From: Lunularia cruciata
Taxonomy: Eukaryota; Streptophyta; Marchantiopsida; Lunulariales; Lunulariaceae
NCBI GenBank assembly: GCA_948567375.1
Contig: OX419761.1
Coordinates: 44,678,243-44,742,242, forward strand
Direction: 5' to 3'
Length of the DNA: 64,000 nucleotides
The position numbers were made by a program, and so were the translations under genes. Every line of letters starts with the position of its first letter. Positions within the stretch are counted from its first letter, which is position 1. The notes under the pieces are model-generated. The model saw nothing but the letters and a program-made list of their open reading frames with translations, was not told the origin of the DNA and made no database searches. Of this stretch, positions 1-13,086 are shown in pieces.

Positions 1-1330
1 GTGCCTAGGTTATTGTGGATTGGCACCAACAAAAGTTACGGTTTAAGGACATTTTGTCCAAAGATCAAAAGTTGGTGACCGTCAATTGGATGAAGGTTCC
101 TTACCTTGGGGAAACAACTTTGTCAGAAGACAAAGGTGAATCCAAAGATTCATCATCTTTGTCTTCGAAAGACTCCAAAGACAAAGTCCAAGTCAATTAT
201 TTGGAATGCTACGAGGTAGAGGTCAAAGACAAAGACCCATACAACATTTTGTCGGGTGAACACGACTTGGAGGAAGTGAGTTTGACTACAATTTGGCTTG
301 GATTAAGATGAGTAAGCCATGTGGAAGGAGTCATCAACCCTAATGACTGTCAAGATATTGTCTTGATTGAAGGAAAAATTTTAAAGATTTTGAAGACAGT
401 CACTTTGGAGGAGTTGGTAGGATACACTGCCCTATTTATAGAATTCTAGGATGTATTTGCTTGGTCTATTGATCAAATGCCAGGTATTCTAGGAGAATTT
501 GGAGAACACTAGATTGATCTGGTTGAAGGTGCAGTTCTGGTTCGACAAAGACAATATTGCCTGAACTCAAAGTACTCACTCTTGTGAAAGATGAAATTGA
601 TAAGTACTTAGGGGCCAGAATAATATTTCTTGTCTTGAGGAGTGAGTGGGTTTCCCCTATAGTCATCATTCCAAAGAAGAAGATTGGGAAGATTCAAGTG
701 TGCCAAGATTTTTGCAAGTTGAATGTAGTGACAAGGAAGGACCATCATCCTTTGCCTTTTACAGATACAATTTTGGACCAAGTAGCTGGTCACCCTTGTT
801 ACAGTTTTCTTGCTGGATTTTAAGGGTACAATCAAGTATCCTTCCAAGAAGAGTACAAGGATAAAACTACATTCACAACCAATTGGGGCACTTTTGCTTA
901 TAATCAAACACCCTTTTGGTTGTGTAATGCTCCAACTACTTTCCAGCGGATGATGAATGCAATCTTCAAGGATTTTATGCACAAATTTGTGGAGGTCTTC
1001 ATTGATGATTTTTGTGTGTTTAGACAAAGAGATGTACATTTGGATTACCTCTGCCAAACTTTTGAAAGGTGTTGCTTTGCCGGTTTGTCATTACACTTGA
1101 AGAAATGTTTCTTCATAATGAAGGAGGGAATTCTTTTGGGGCATTGGGTGTCAAGCCAAGGTTGAAGTTGATGTTGGGAAGGTCATAGTTATCTCAGCTT
1201 TGGAATCCCCAAAAAACATCCATGAGCTGAGAGCCTTCTTAGGACATGTCAGATACTACAAATGCTTTGTTTCAAGTTATGTGGTGCTTGCAATACTCCT
1301 TACAAAGCTGCTGAAGAAGTCCAAAGACTA
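1..1330 (+). pseudogene. Element J: Ty3/gypsy reverse transcriptase relic
   Basis: Broken pol of a Ty3/gypsy retrotransposon that enters from the left edge. The pre-RT linker is recognisable by DVFAWSIDQMPGI near 450-490. It is followed by RT motifs: SEWVSPIV near 640-660, a VCQDFCKLNVVTRKDHHPLP block near 700-755, NAPTTFQRMMNAIF near 928-970 and the catalytic box FIDDF near 1000-1015. FIDDF keeps both aspartates of the usual [FY]xDD. Pieces lie in different frames with stops, so at least two frameshifts are present. The RNA-directed DNA polymerase would have copied element RNA in the virus-like particle. Gag and protease lie outside the window. Confidence 0.85.
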
Positions 1331-1389
1331 CTTATGGAAAGTAGAACAAGAAGAAGCTTCCAAGTATTGAAAAGGAGGGCCACCAAATT

Positions 1390-1970
1390 GGGATGCTCCT
1401 TTTCATATGTATGTGGACACTTCATCCATGGCAATTGGAGTTGTCTTAAGTCAAAAGGACAAAAAGAAGAAGGATTATCCGGTTTATTATGCCAACCGAC
1501 AATTATCAGTTTCAGAAAAGAACTATTCAACAACTAAAAGAAAAGCACTTGGAATGGTTTATGCCTACAAGAAATTTTGCCACTACTTGCTGGGATACGA
1601 GTTTTTCTTCTATGTTGACCATAACGTATTGCAACATTTGGTCAAGAAGGCAGATTTGTTTGGGAAAATTGCAAGATGGATCTTGTTATTACAAGAATTC
1701 ACATACACTATACAAGGGAAGGGAGCATTGCATTCAGATACGGACTTCCTATCCAAGTTAGAAACTCAAGACCAAGACTTGGAAGTTGATGATCGATATC
1801 CTAATGAAGAACGGTATCATCTAATGGCTGCTCAAAGTACAAGGTATGCGGTCAAATATCACTATCTGCATACTTGTCATTGTCCTAAGGGGCTGGACCA
1901 GGAGCAGAGGGCAGTCTTCCTCAAGAAGATGGGACCGTACCAATTAAAAAAAACATTTTGTTTAAGATAG
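1390..1970 (+). pseudogene. Element J: RNase H domain
   Basis: One open stretch (1407-1970) carries a Ty3/gypsy RNase H. MYVDTSSMAIGVVLSQ near 1407-1455 gives the first catalytic Asp, ANRQLSVSEKNYSTTKRKAL the central Glu region, and YVDHNVLQHL near 1610-1640 corresponds to the conserved TDHxxL segment with Val in place of Thr. It follows the RT and precedes the integrase zinc region. The domain would remove the RNA strand during cDNA synthesis. The piece itself has no internal stop, but the upstream and downstream joins are broken. Confidence 0.8.
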
Positions 1971-2059
1971 GCAAAGATGAAGTACTTTGGAGATGTTTGG
2001 AGACATACAAAGTCAGAGGAGTCATTGAGTCCATACACTAAACCATTGGAAGACACTAT

Positions 2060-3050
2060 GCCCTGAAGAATACTATGAAGAAAATACTTTCAGTAGGGTA
2101 TTGGTCGCCTACAATGTATAAAGATACGTATGCCCATATTTGAAGTTGTGATGCTTGTCAAAGAACAAGAAAACCAACAATGACTTCCCAATGGCTTTTG
2201 AGGCTTTTTGCCATTGGCTTCATTTGAGAAATGGGGTATTGATTTTGTGGGTCCAATTCAACCAGTGACCCAAGTCATAAGGAAGAGGTTCATCTTGGTA
2301 TGCACTGATTATGCTACCAAGATGGTAGAAGCCAAAGCAACCTGGAGAGATGATGCAGAAATAGTTGCAAAATTTTTCTTCCAAAACATCATTTCCCGTT
2401 ACGGGTGTCCTCTGGAATTGGTCAGTGATCTGGGAACTCATTTTTTGAACTCTATGGTGGAAGCATTAACCAAGTACTTCAAGATTAAACATCAGAAGAT
2501 GACTCCCTACAATTCAAAAGCTAATGGACTAATGGAGAAGGCCACTGGATTCTTGTGTAAAATTTTGAACAAGGTGACAGTCAATTATGCCTATAACTGG
2601 GACATGAAGTTACCTGCAGCTTTATGGGCATACAAAACAACTGAAAACATTACCACCAAGCAAACTCCCTATTTCTTGACATACGGATTGCATCCCATAC
2701 TACGAGTTGAATTTGAAAAACTGACATATTGGATTTTGTGCAAAGAACGATTGTCGGAGGAAGAAAGCCAAGACCTTTGGATCCACCAACTGATGTGGTT
2801 AGAAGAGAGAAGGGATGATGCAATGCAAACTAAGAAGGAAATACAAGAACAACAGAAGGTCCATCACAATGAGCAAATCAAGCATATGGTTGTTCAAGTA
2901 GATGACTTAGTATTATTATATGACAATCGCCAAATGATTTTTCCAGGTAAACTACATTTAAGGTGGATGGGGCCGTACCGTGTTATGCACATTTATGCCA
3001 ATGGCTCTATTCAACTTGCAGACCTGGAAGGCAATCTCTTTGCCACTTGA
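2060..3050 (+). pseudogene. Element J: DDE integrase
   Basis: A remnant of the zinc-binding HHCC region ends in CDACQRTRKPT near 2150-2180, with a stop just before it. The catalytic core (2208-3050, 280 residues open) shows GIDFVGP for the first Asp. The second is SDLGTHF, where family members normally have DRGTHF; the Asp is kept and the following Arg is Leu. The Glu is in ANGLMEK. WMGPYRV near 2965 is the start of the C-terminal GPY module. The gene ends about 90 bp before a polypurine tract, as expected for the last pol domain. No chromodomain is visible. Confidence 0.85.
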
Positions 3051-3141
3051 GTAAACGGGTGGAGGGTTAGAAAATATTAGACCACGGACCCGACTTTGTA
3101 TAAAGAACCAATTGTCTGTGTTTGTGGGGACGCTTACATTT

Positions 3142-3152
3142 GAGGGAGGGGG
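3142..3152 (+). promoter_or_regulatory. Polypurine tract of element J
   Basis: A purine run (gagggaggggg) lies two bases before TGTGG, the start of the long terminal repeat. Such tracts resist RNase H and prime plus-strand synthesis. Its position fixes the left edge of the LTR. Confidence 0.7.
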
Positions 3153-3154
3153 TA

Positions 3155-6100
3155 TGTGGTGCCCACATTTTTTTCCTGGTTTGTTAGCATTATGAGGAAG
3201 AAGTAAGTAAAAAAGCCAAATTACAAAGAAAAGAATAGATGGGAGTGTCTGTGGAGTAAACCCAAAGAAGTTGACTTTGGGTTAGAAAATGGAAGTACTT
3301 GGAAGGGAAGTACAACAAAACAAGTCCAAAGACGGTCATCTTTGGATTGGGCAGCAAAGGCCAATACAAAGACGGTCTAAAAACTTCTTTGTGCCAAGAA
3401 AGTACACTTCAAGAAATACAAGAGGTAGAAGAACCATGTCTGGTCAGTGACAAGACAGTGACACGCAAAAGAGGGAGTCAATTTTCAAATTGGCTGAAGA
3501 ATGACTGCACTTCAGGGAAATATAAAATTGTGGTTGCCCAGGGGAAAATTGACTATGTCAAGTAGATATCCTATTCCTTTGAGTAGTCATCCTGCAGTGA
3601 TACGTATCAAGAAGCTAATTGAGAGTGAAATTTTCCAAAATCCAAAAGGGGTTAGAGTGTTGCATCCAGGAGAGGGAATACTCTCTAGTGTTGAAGAATG
3701 AGAGAGCAAATCATGGCAAAGAAGTTCAAGAACGCCCTTGAAATAAGAAGCTTTGCTATTTGGAGGTTAGATGTCATAGCAAGGATCAAAGTCTTGAATA
3801 ACCTTTGTATTACCTTTTTAGCATGGAATTGAAATTTTAGTTTCCTATGAGTCATGGCAGAGACAGCTGCCAGTAATTGTGTGGAAGGTCCTAAAGTTGA
3901 GGGGAAGAGAGGAAATCTGGCTTGATGGACTGAGTCAGATTGGAGGTTAGTGTTGGTAAAGGAAACACGAGAGCCAACGGGGATCACCTTCTATTGGAAG
4001 TATGAGGCTGCAGAGGAGACTATGGAAATTTGCAATTCCTTCTTCACTTTGTGTTTTACTAATGGTTACAAGGTGGAGTCCTTTCAAGACCCAATTAAGC
4101 AAAGCATCATAGGAGCGATAATGGTGATGTTCAATCCCAAACGAACAACATACATGAACATGCAACAATCAGTCTTCTTTCACTAGATGTTTGCAAGAGT
4201 AAAGGCAAATTGGGCAAAGTGTTTCCACTAGCAAACAAGGCAAATGGTCGTCAATTGGTGAAAAAATTCACCTCCTCACTATTTTGCACCGTTGTAGCGC
4301 ATTTCTACTTTGGGTTGAATTTGCTGACAGCGGAGGAGAGGCGTCACATGGTATCACATTTTCATCCTGATTTGAGACAAGAAGTGGATGAAGAAGAGCA
4401 GCATTACATGGCACACCTGCAAGCCAATGATGACCATTTCTTTAAAATGGGACAATAGGAGATGGAAGAAGTCATAAGCCCAAAGAAGAAGAAGTAGACT
4501 CAACCCAAAGAAGCAGAGTTACCTCCAGCCCAAAGGAAGAGATCAAGACTCATTGTGCGGAGTAGAAGGTGGTAAAAGAAGAACCTTCAAAAACTGAGTC
4601 TGAAGGGGAGACAAAGTCTAAAGGAGAAGACTCAAAAGAAGAGGAACTCACATTACAAAGTGAGGAATCCAGAAGTGAGAGTGAAGGTGAAGATGAAGTG
4701 TAGCAAGTGGCTGAAGCAGAAGGAGATGAAGATTTTCATGCAATGATTGACTGTATGGAGAGAAATGCTTATCCTTGTGTAGCCCTAGTTGTGGAAGAGA
4801 AGGAGTACCCTACGAGCCCAAGTTCAGCAGGTAAGGGAGAAGGAAGCTCGGATGCAATATCGCTGAAAGTACAAAGATCAAGACTTTGGAAGAAGGAGTT
4901 GGCGGAAGAAGTGAAGTATGAAGATGTGGCCAAAGACAAAGAGACCTTTGGAGGAATACAATATTTAGCGCATGTCATAATGCCACTGTTGGAGTTGTTG
5001 AAAGAGCAGCAAAAGGTAATTCTGCAGTCTAGGATGAAGGTAAAGAACAAGTTGTAGGTGGTGGAGTATCTGCTGGCTGAAGTGAAGGGATTGCAAGAAA
5101 GAGTAACCCAAAGAGACAAGGAAGTTGAAGAACTTTGGGTGGATACAGTCTTGAAGAAGAAGAATTTTGAGAGGTTGCAATAGAGTTTTGACTCAAGAGG
5201 GAGAGAAATGCAGCATCAAGCCAAAGAGTTGAAGGAGTAGATGATGTTGCTGACCAAGATGAAAGAGGAGGTCAAGGAAGTGTGCATCAAGACTACCATG
5301 TGAAATCGATGGCAGCAATGATAGAGCAAGAGTTAGATGGTTTGAGGAAGAGTGCAGCTGGGAAGGATCAAGCATGGCAGAGAGAGTTGGCGATTAGACA
5401 TCAAGAAGAAGAAAGGTTGAGAGAATTGGTAAAGGTGCTGAGTTATAGAGTTCTTAGTATGTGGAGGAGAAGAAGATCCTCGCTGCTGAGTACAAAGACA
5501 AGTTGAGGATGTATTGGGAGGAGTTGAAGGCAGAGCAATCTTGAGGTTATACATTGGAATCAGTAGGAGAAGTTGTGGGAAAATTGAGAGCTATGTTGTG
5601 CACTGAGGCAAGCGGAAGGTTGGAAGAAGCAAGACTACACAAGTTAAAGTTGCTTGTGCACAAAAATTAGAAGAGGAGAGCTAAGGATGTTGATATGAAC
5701 ACTCTACTAATCAGATTGAGGGAGCGAGTCAATAGAAAGATGTTGGAAGTAGGAGATTAGTCTTAGAATAGATTAAGTGAATTCAGAGTTAAAAAGAATT
5801 AGGATTAGTGTGAAGGAGGAGAAGTCCGATGTTGAAGAAGTAGGAATTTAAGTATCTTTGGAGATATTAGAGAGGAGTGGGGTGCAAGATAAGGAAGATG
5901 GATTAGCCATGAGTCTAATTGCAGATCATACCGAAGACATTATAGAAATAGTGAAGGATTTGGTAGTTGAAGATAAACCTGAAGAAGGAGGAGTAATAAC
6001 AAGATCATCAGGTTTGGAAGTTGATGAAGAGATTGACATCAAATCAGAGTAGTAACCGTTTTGAGATTTGAAGAGGCAAATATGAGGAGGTGCATTTTCA

Positions 6101-6845
6101 TTTTGGATTTATAGGTTAGAAGAGTTGTTAGGAAATGGTATAGTTGTTGGTAAATGTTGATTGCTTGCCTATTTGAAGGTGGCATTTGTAGTATGATGTT
6201 GTTCAATATTCATATTTCTGAAGATAGATAAAGTGAAGTGTTGATTTCAGTGCTTGTCGTTTGAGCTTAATTCTAAGTTTCAACTTTGTGATTGTGTTTG
6301 TAGTGGTTGGAGAATTTTGAGTGCAAATCAATGTGCTTGTTGGATGTTAGTTTCCGCAGCTTGATCTTCATTTTGTGTGTTTGATCCTAAGTGAAGTGCA
6401 ATCGGAGCAATGCCTTGACAGATCTTAGAGGAATTGTAGTGTTGGTAGTATTTTGCATTGTGAGTGCAGTGCAAAGTTGATGTGAAGCAATTTTGGTCAA
6501 GGAAGTTGTGCCTTCAATGGAGGGGTGGAACATAATTCTAAGGTGAAGTCGTTTTGCAATGAAGTGCCATCTTTGGGACAATCTGAATCATCACAATCAA
6601 GATTTGTTTGGACAGAATTTGCTATGTTGTGATTATGGGTGTGTGAATTAGTGACAAGTTTTCAAGATTGTGAGCGTATTACTCTCTTCTGGGTGTGGTT
6701 TCTACTTGAGAGATTAAAGAGGAACCCAAGAAGAACTACATTGTTATTGTTTGACTTTGTATTTGACCAATTCTGACTAGTATCTTTGCGGGAACAAACT
6801 TTACTTACCTGATTATTGCAAATATCACTTTGCCGGGTTGTCACA
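3155..6845 (+). repeat. Element J: 3' long terminal repeat, about 3.7 kb
   Basis: It begins TGTGGTGCCCACAT right after the polypurine tract and ends CCGGGTTGTCACA. The same two ends bound three other copies, all differently interrupted: F (35427-37319, minus strand, with a 5-bp duplication), K (59923-62919, minus strand) and the left edge of G (27046). The sequence therefore behaves as an LTR, but it is unusually long and holds protein-coding relics described separately. J and G have an extra ~2 kb segment that F and K lack. A target duplication cannot be tested because the 5' LTR is outside the window. Confidence 0.65.
3299..6052 (+). pseudogene. LTR-internal coding relic (acidic, coiled-coil protein)
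   Basis: Several open pieces in the same strand (3299-3565, 3950-4186, 4210-4458, 4707-5057, 5282-5506, 5858-6052) read like one decayed protein. The central part has FYFGLNLLTAEERRHMVSHF and is matched by FYFGLNLLNAAEQHKMVLHF at 52250-52310. The end, closing in EVDEEIDIKSE then stop, is matched on the minus strand at 36220 and 60708. The segment near 5620-5750 (LHKLKLLVHK, then AKDVDMNTLL) matches K near 61140-61050. The composition is Glu/Lys-rich and coiled-coil-like. I recognise no catalytic domain; a gag-like role is possible but unproven. Confidence 0.5.
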
Positions 6846-8746
6846 ACTTCACTATGAGCAAAGTGGCCACATCTTAGCTCCATTAATAAGGGAACCTACT
6901 CCAACCTCCATGATAGATTGGGTTTGTTTAGTCATTGTGTGTTGTATTCCATGCTTACAAGGTTATTAGCAAGGGCGTTTATTACTTGGGTAGACAATTC
7001 CAACCATATTTGTTTGGTGAGAGATCCACTTCCTACATTCTCTTGGTCATTGCATCAGCATCTTACAAATTGCTTGGCTCCTTCTTGGGCATTAGGTGCA
7101 CAATAGGAGCGGCCTCCAAGACAAGAAACAACCTTTACCTCAAGGATATTGGTACTAAGGAAGCCTTAATGCCAAAAAATTCCACATCATTAGTTAACTA
7201 CAAAATCAGGTCGATGATGCTAACCTTAACCCATGCTTTTGGGGAGATCCTCTTGTTCCCTTACTTTTCCCTAGTGGAGTGGGCATGTTTCTGCAATTTA
7301 CCCTTGCAAAAACATGAATTTTCCTCTAGGTCAATGATATCCACCTTCTCCTATTGTAGGTGCTTGGCAAGGCTTCTTGGAGCTTCCCTTGTCAACTTCT
7401 TGCCTTTGGCAATAGAACCACTCACCTTGACCTGAGCCAATTCTACTAGCTTGTCATTCATGGTAGACTTCTTTTTTTGTCAACCTCAACTTCTTCTTCT
7501 CTTTGTTGAGGTTGAGGATATTGTTACACCCTTCTTTGGGCTAGTTGTCTTCTTCTATTTATCGCATATAGCCTCTACTCCTATGGGATTGAGTGGTTCA
7601 CGTTCCATTTCCTATGCTCCCAAGGTTGTGTGCATTTGCAACTTTAGTAGATACTCCTGCTCCTTTCTAGTCCATTTGGTGAGGTGGGAGACCAATTGTG
7701 GTGGTACATGGAGGCTTACATATTGTCTCCATATCCACTTTGTCATCTCTTGGTAGCTCTTCTTAAAAATTGCCATTTTTTGGGACATTAGAGCTATCTC
7801 CTTGACAATGCTTTCTTTTAATTAGAAGGTGCTTGGGCCAAGTACTCCACAATTGCCATTAGCATTGATCCCATAGTAAAAGGCTTTCCTCATTTTGTCT
7901 TTTATGTAGGGAATGATTTGTTGAATCCCACACAACATTTGCTTAGCTTTGTAAATAATACAAGATCATAATACAATGCTTCCACATAAAAAAAATTAGA
8001 TGAGAGCATCAATGAGGGATGCAATCAGATACAACGCATTCCCTTGGCCTTTGATGAGCCACTTAAAGTTTTTCATGATAAAATAGAGTGGCAGATATGT
8101 CACCAATGCCTTGGGAACCCATTTTTGTGCATGGTTCCAGATACATTGTTATATTCTGCATTGTTATATTCTTAAAGAAAAACAGCCCTTGTAGGTGTTG
8201 TAGGATGAATTGGAAATCATTCCATCTCATTGTTTCTCCAATAAACATGTTGCAAATCTGCACAATTGTCTAATTCTTGGAAAACCTTCTCAAATTCTTG
8301 CATTGGCAAGACTCTGTCTACTCAATGATTCTCTACCTTCTATTAAAATTCATAAATTATTATGATGATGTTCTCTTGACTATCTAAGATTGCTTCCTCA
8401 ATTAGTCTAGTTGTGAATTGCTGCTCCTCTCATATAGAATCTTTGACCTACTACTTACTTTGAGCTTTCCTTGATGAAATGAGCACTTTCACTTGATAGG
8501 TTGCTTCTTGGCACAACAACTCAGCTATTTTCTCTCTTGCAAAGTCAGAATTGTAAACTAAAAGATTTCAGGAATTTTGTGAGGGTTTTATAGGAGTTGG
8601 ATCACCTTTAAGGAATGTTGTACTTTCTTGTTTTGCATTTAAATTCCTACAAATGTCTTGCCATCCTAATTTGGAAGTGGAAACATCATCATGAATTTAG
8701 GATTCTTTTGCACTTGAATTGAGACCATTGCACCTATTGTGCCATC
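6846..8746. other. Decayed sequence, no recognisable gene
   Basis: The longest open stretch (6935-7435, plus) has no recognisable domain. The minus strand here gives lysine-rich broken pieces that could be an old retrotransposon gag or linker region, but I cannot identify it. No terminal repeat was seen. Confidence 0.4.
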
Positions 8747-8881
8747 TAGAAGCTGGAGATGAATCATCCTTCATGTGGTACTAATTTTGCCTAGAAGCTG
8801 GAGATGAATCATCCTTCATGTGGCACTAATTTTGCCTAGAAGCTGGAGATGAATCATCCTTCATGTGACACTAATTTTGCC
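8747..8881. repeat. Tandem repeat, 45 bp x 3
   Basis: Three consecutive copies of a 45-bp unit starting tagaagctggagatgaatca. They differ only at one or two positions (ggtact, ggcact, gacact). A short minisatellite in decayed retroelement sequence. Confidence 0.95.
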
Positions 8882-9099
8882 TTTAAACGTGAAATAACAC
8901 AACCATAGTCACATTTAACAAGCATCACACATGCAAGCATATTGGTTGGCATCTATTGAAATAGAGGCCACTAGTACCTTGTAAGGTAAACCTTATGTAA
9001 AGTCAGCTCACCAAAGAAGTGCTCTCTTGATTTGTCCAAGTGGCAAACCTTTGACACTATGGGCTAATGCAACACTAAAGTACTCAATAGAGATCTCCA

Positions 9100-10480
9100 T
9101 GTAAAATACTAAAAGGAAGTGCAAACATTTGTGTTTGGACCATAATAAGTCAAAGTTTACACTTCCCATAAAGAAGAGAGGATATGATTTGGGCCATCCA
9201 AGACAATTATGTAGTTATGTTGTCATGCATGTAGAAAAGATGGAAGTCTACATGAACTATGCTAAAGGAGCAAATGGTAGGCAGTCCAAGAATACAAGAC
9301 AAGAAGTTGATGTTATCATGAGACTTTCTTGGATGGTACTCCATTGTAAAAGAGAACTCTTGTAGAAGGAGCATCCAATAGGCCAATTTTCTTGCATGGT
9401 AGGGGTTTATTAATCAAGTATTTGAGTGCATCATGATCTACATGCAAGATGAAATTGTTTGCCCATCATATAGTGTTGAAATTTTTGGACATCAAAAATC
9501 ATCTTGAGGCATTCTCATTCAATTGTCTAGTAGTTTCTTTCAACTAAGCTAAGTTGCCTGTTGGCATAGCAGATTAAGTGTTCATATTGCTTGTCATTGT
9601 ATTGAGCTATAATATAACCCATAGTGGTGTTTGAGGTGTTTATGGAAACCCAAAAAATCATTCCCAATTTAGGTCTGCCAAAATTGGAGCAATGGCTAAT
9701 TTTTGCTTCAAGGTCTTAAATGAATCTATGCATTTTTCCATCCACACAAAGTTGACTATGGTATGCATTAGGTCCATTAGTGAAGAGGCAGTCTTAGCAT
9801 ACATATGAATATATTGCATGTAATATTCCATATAGCCTTATAAACTTTGTAGCTCTTATATAGTCTCTAGGATGGGTAACTCCTGAATGATCTAGATCTT
9901 CTTTAGGTCCACCATTATTTCATTTTCATAGACTAGGTGACCAAGAAGAGACCCACAATAGATGGCAAATTGCACTTTTGTGGAATTAAAGAAATCCTCA
10001 CTTACCTAGAAATGTGCAAAATAGCTCTTAGCATGCTCATATGGTGTTGTGGGAATTGTGTGTGCACATATCATCAAGATACACCTCTATGTCCATCCTC
10101 ATTGCACCAAAGAAGTTCATTATGTAGTGTTGAAATATTGCATGAGCATTGTATAACCCAAAGTGCATCACATAGTGGTCATAAGTGCCCCACTCCATGG
10201 CAAATGTAGTCTTGTATTGATTTTTTGGAGCAATGGTAATCTAGTTGTAGCCAAAATACGTGTCCATAAATGAAAAGCATTGGCTATGGGCACTTTGTTC
10301 AAAAGTGTCCATGAATAAGATTGGGAATGGGTTTGGGATGGTCTGGGCATTTGGTTTCTAGAAGTCCACACAAATGCATACTTTCCTGTATCCTTTTTAA
10401 GGACAACCAATACTAGGTATGCCCATGTGGTCTCTCCTGTGGGATAGATAAAAATGCAATCCCAAGTCAAGTAAGCCTCT
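9100..10480 (-). pseudogene. Minus-strand Ty3/gypsy RT-RNase H relic
   Basis: Reading from 10480 down to 9100 with frame changes gives a gypsy RT: KDTGKYAFCVDF, then YFGYNQITIAPKNQYKTTFA, then HFGLYNA, then a degenerate catalytic box VYLDDM near 10090-10070. RNase H follows, with CYANRQLSLVERNY near 9560-9520 and YMMGKQFHL near 9450. Many stops and frameshifts mark it as old. No gag or integrase was recognised beside it. Confidence 0.7.
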
Positions 10481-10490
10481 CCTTTCTTTC

Positions 10491-12390
10491 AATCTCTTGC
10501 TCTCAAAACTCATAGACATGAACTTGCCTTATGTCCATTCTCTCCACATAAAACACTTAGAATCACTCTTTCTTCCAAATGGTGCAAGTTTTTGAGTCCA
10601 CTCAACACTCTCTTCAAATTCTACTCTAAACTCTCATTTCTTCAAATCAACAACTACTATCACTTCAACCCCTTGAGGAACCTAACATAACCTCAACTTC
10701 CACTCCTTATGGCCTTCCAACTTCCACTCTTAGTTGTTCTTCATGCATGAGAACTCAATTCTCTAGAAATCACCTCTCTTGACAATGTCGATCATTTCTC
10801 CCAAATTATAACTTTCACTCCTTTGGAATTTTGTACACCTGATCAAAATCATAGGGAATCCTCCTTTGCAAAATTTCATTCCTTGTCATCAAGTGATTTG
10901 GCCTGGGCACCTTTCTATTCAATACACATGTTTCAGATTTGATCGAAACATCACTCCCTCACTTTAGCAATTCATAACTCTTTATCTAGGAATGATGTCC
11001 CTTTGATTTTTTGGCTAGAAGGTAGCCTACTTATCACTCAATTTTCTTGGAAGTTTTTAGAGCAATCCTAGCCAAAATTTCAGAAATGGTAAATTCTATA
11101 CCAATTTTTAGAAATCATGAACTTTTTTTGGAGCAATTTACCCTACCAACTTCCAAAAAATCTAGCTTAGTGTGTGTAATGACTCTCATAGTAATTATAA
11201 ATGAGCTAACTAAAAGATAATCTAAGTTATAATCTATGAAAAATTTCAAATCTAGATCTGAAACTTGAATTTTTACTCAAAATGACCATTATTCCCAAAA
11301 TCTATAGTCCACTTCACACAAATTCTCCAATACCTCTCATATCACCTCAAAAATATCATAAGGAATTGCATGGTATAGAAATGGGTATAAGTTCTCTAAC
11401 ATAAGTTTAGACCTCTCCTTCCTTAATATTCTCTCCAAGTGAGCTCTCATAGCCTCCTTCTACCTTATATAGAATTGTATACAGAACATTATCTTGCCTT
11501 CTAGAGAAATTCTTGCATCAAAACTAAAAATTGTGAGTGAACTTATCACTCAGGATAAATCTCTAATGGCTCTTAAGTTAATGCTACATGGACTAATAAG
11601 GCAAGGAATTCATCACACTCTTCTAGGACACCTCCAAGACTCAAGACATTGCTCATCAAAGAACTCAATGAGAGAGAGATAGTTGCAAATGAAAAGATGA
11701 TGAGTACATCATAATCTCTAGTTTATATACATGTAAATTAGTTACACGCCAAAGTTACTAATTACCATAGTAACTCATGTTACTAGGCAAATGTCATATA
11801 AAGTCTAAAGTCTAAAGGAATATCCAAGCTCATCGGAATAATCCCCTAAGCATATAGTCTTATCTTGATCCTATCACCTTTCTCTAAAGTAGCATCAACT
11901 TTATCTTAGCCATTATTAACTCCAACTAATCATGGCTACTATAGAAGTTTGGCTAAACTCCATATATAATATCTTCAAATACTTACAATACAAGACTAAA
12001 TATCCCAATAAAGCATATATGCACCAATGGATCAAGGAAGATGAAGTGGATATTCAAAGAAAAGATGTCTTTAAATGAAGTTCTCAAGATAGTACTTTTT
12101 GCCAAAGATCCTTCACAAAATAAGGTCTTGTTAGTTGTAGAAACCTTGCAATAATGATCTTTGGAGTAAGAAGAAGTCCAAGACAATAGAGTAGGAACTT
12201 TCTTTGAGAAATAATTTACATCTTCCCAAGACACACAGAATGTAGATACTTGTGTATAAAAGTTGGGATAAGATAAGATAAGATAAGATAAGGAGATAGC
12301 CAATGTATAGTATAGATTAGGACAAGTGCAATTTTTTTCAGATCTTTGCATTGCCTCTTATTGTTAGATCTCTTCTTCTTTGAGTAGGTT
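10491..12390 (-). mobile_element. Minus-strand LTR and leader fragment, same family as element C
   Basis: The reverse complement of about 11.53-11.92 kb matches the 3' half of element C's LTR (27.66-28.03 kb), including the stretch with tttgcaactatctctctctc and the words before its end. The reverse complement of about 10.9-11.5 kb matches C's leader (28.06-28.75 kb), with the same tctagaaggcaagataatgt start. It is a diverged minus-strand 5' end. The outer LTR edge could not be fixed; about 12.0-12.39 kb is only doubtfully part of it. Confidence 0.6.
12268..12292. repeat. Pentanucleotide microsatellite (ATAAG)5
   Basis: Five perfect copies of ATAAG in a row. Confidence 0.95.
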
Positions 12391-12392
12391 TT

Positions 12393-13086
12393 GCTCTTTA
12401 TGGCTACATGTCAACTATAAATATTTATTTACTTAGTCAAAGAAAAATAAAATGAAAGGTCAAAAGCTCTATCTTGCTTATTCCAAATACTAGGACCATG
12501 TCTTTGTTGAGGTATTGTAGTAGGAGTGCCAAGTGTATGATTGTGACATTCCTAATTTCCATGACCATGTACATATACCTTAAGGAAGAAGAAAAAGATC
12601 AAAAAAATGTGTTTTTCTCATTTAGAGTAGTAGTGTAGAGAGTAGTTAGCTTTAGTGATAGAAGAAGTAGGCTCCCAATTCCTTTATGCAAAAGTTAGTG
12701 ATAAGGGAAATGGTGAGGTTCTATAAGAGTTCTATCCAAGAGCCAAGAGGTTCTATTGAGGTTCTATAAGAGTTTGGATCCAAAATAGAATCCAGACCCA
12801 AAATCAAAAATAAATAACAAATTGACATAAAAGCCACATGCATAAGAAGGCTCATACAATACAATAGGCACCAACAATATAGTCAAACGTAAAAGTTTCC
12901 CCACACATGAAAACCACATCTAACTTTGAACCTTGGGAAGCAAACCATTTCCTAAGATGAGTAGGAACTTAAATCTCCCTTTCCAACTCAAACCACATGC
13001 CTTTGTGTACTCTTTGAGAGAGAGCAAAACTTTTCAAGAGATAATTGATCATTGTACCATTTTGTTTGTTAGTTGCCAAGAGCTTT
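12393..13086. other. No recognisable feature
   Basis: AT-rich sequence without convincing coding potential. The phrase gaggttctataagagtt occurs twice near 12715-12775, a short local duplication. Nothing else was identified. Confidence 0.4.

Noticed and set aside
6935..7435. 166-codon plus-strand open frame as a host gene
   Set aside because: No recognisable domain, no homologous copy in the window, and surrounded by decayed repeat sequence.
8747..8881. CRISPR array
   Set aside because: The three 45-bp units are directly adjacent with no spacers; a plain tandem repeat.
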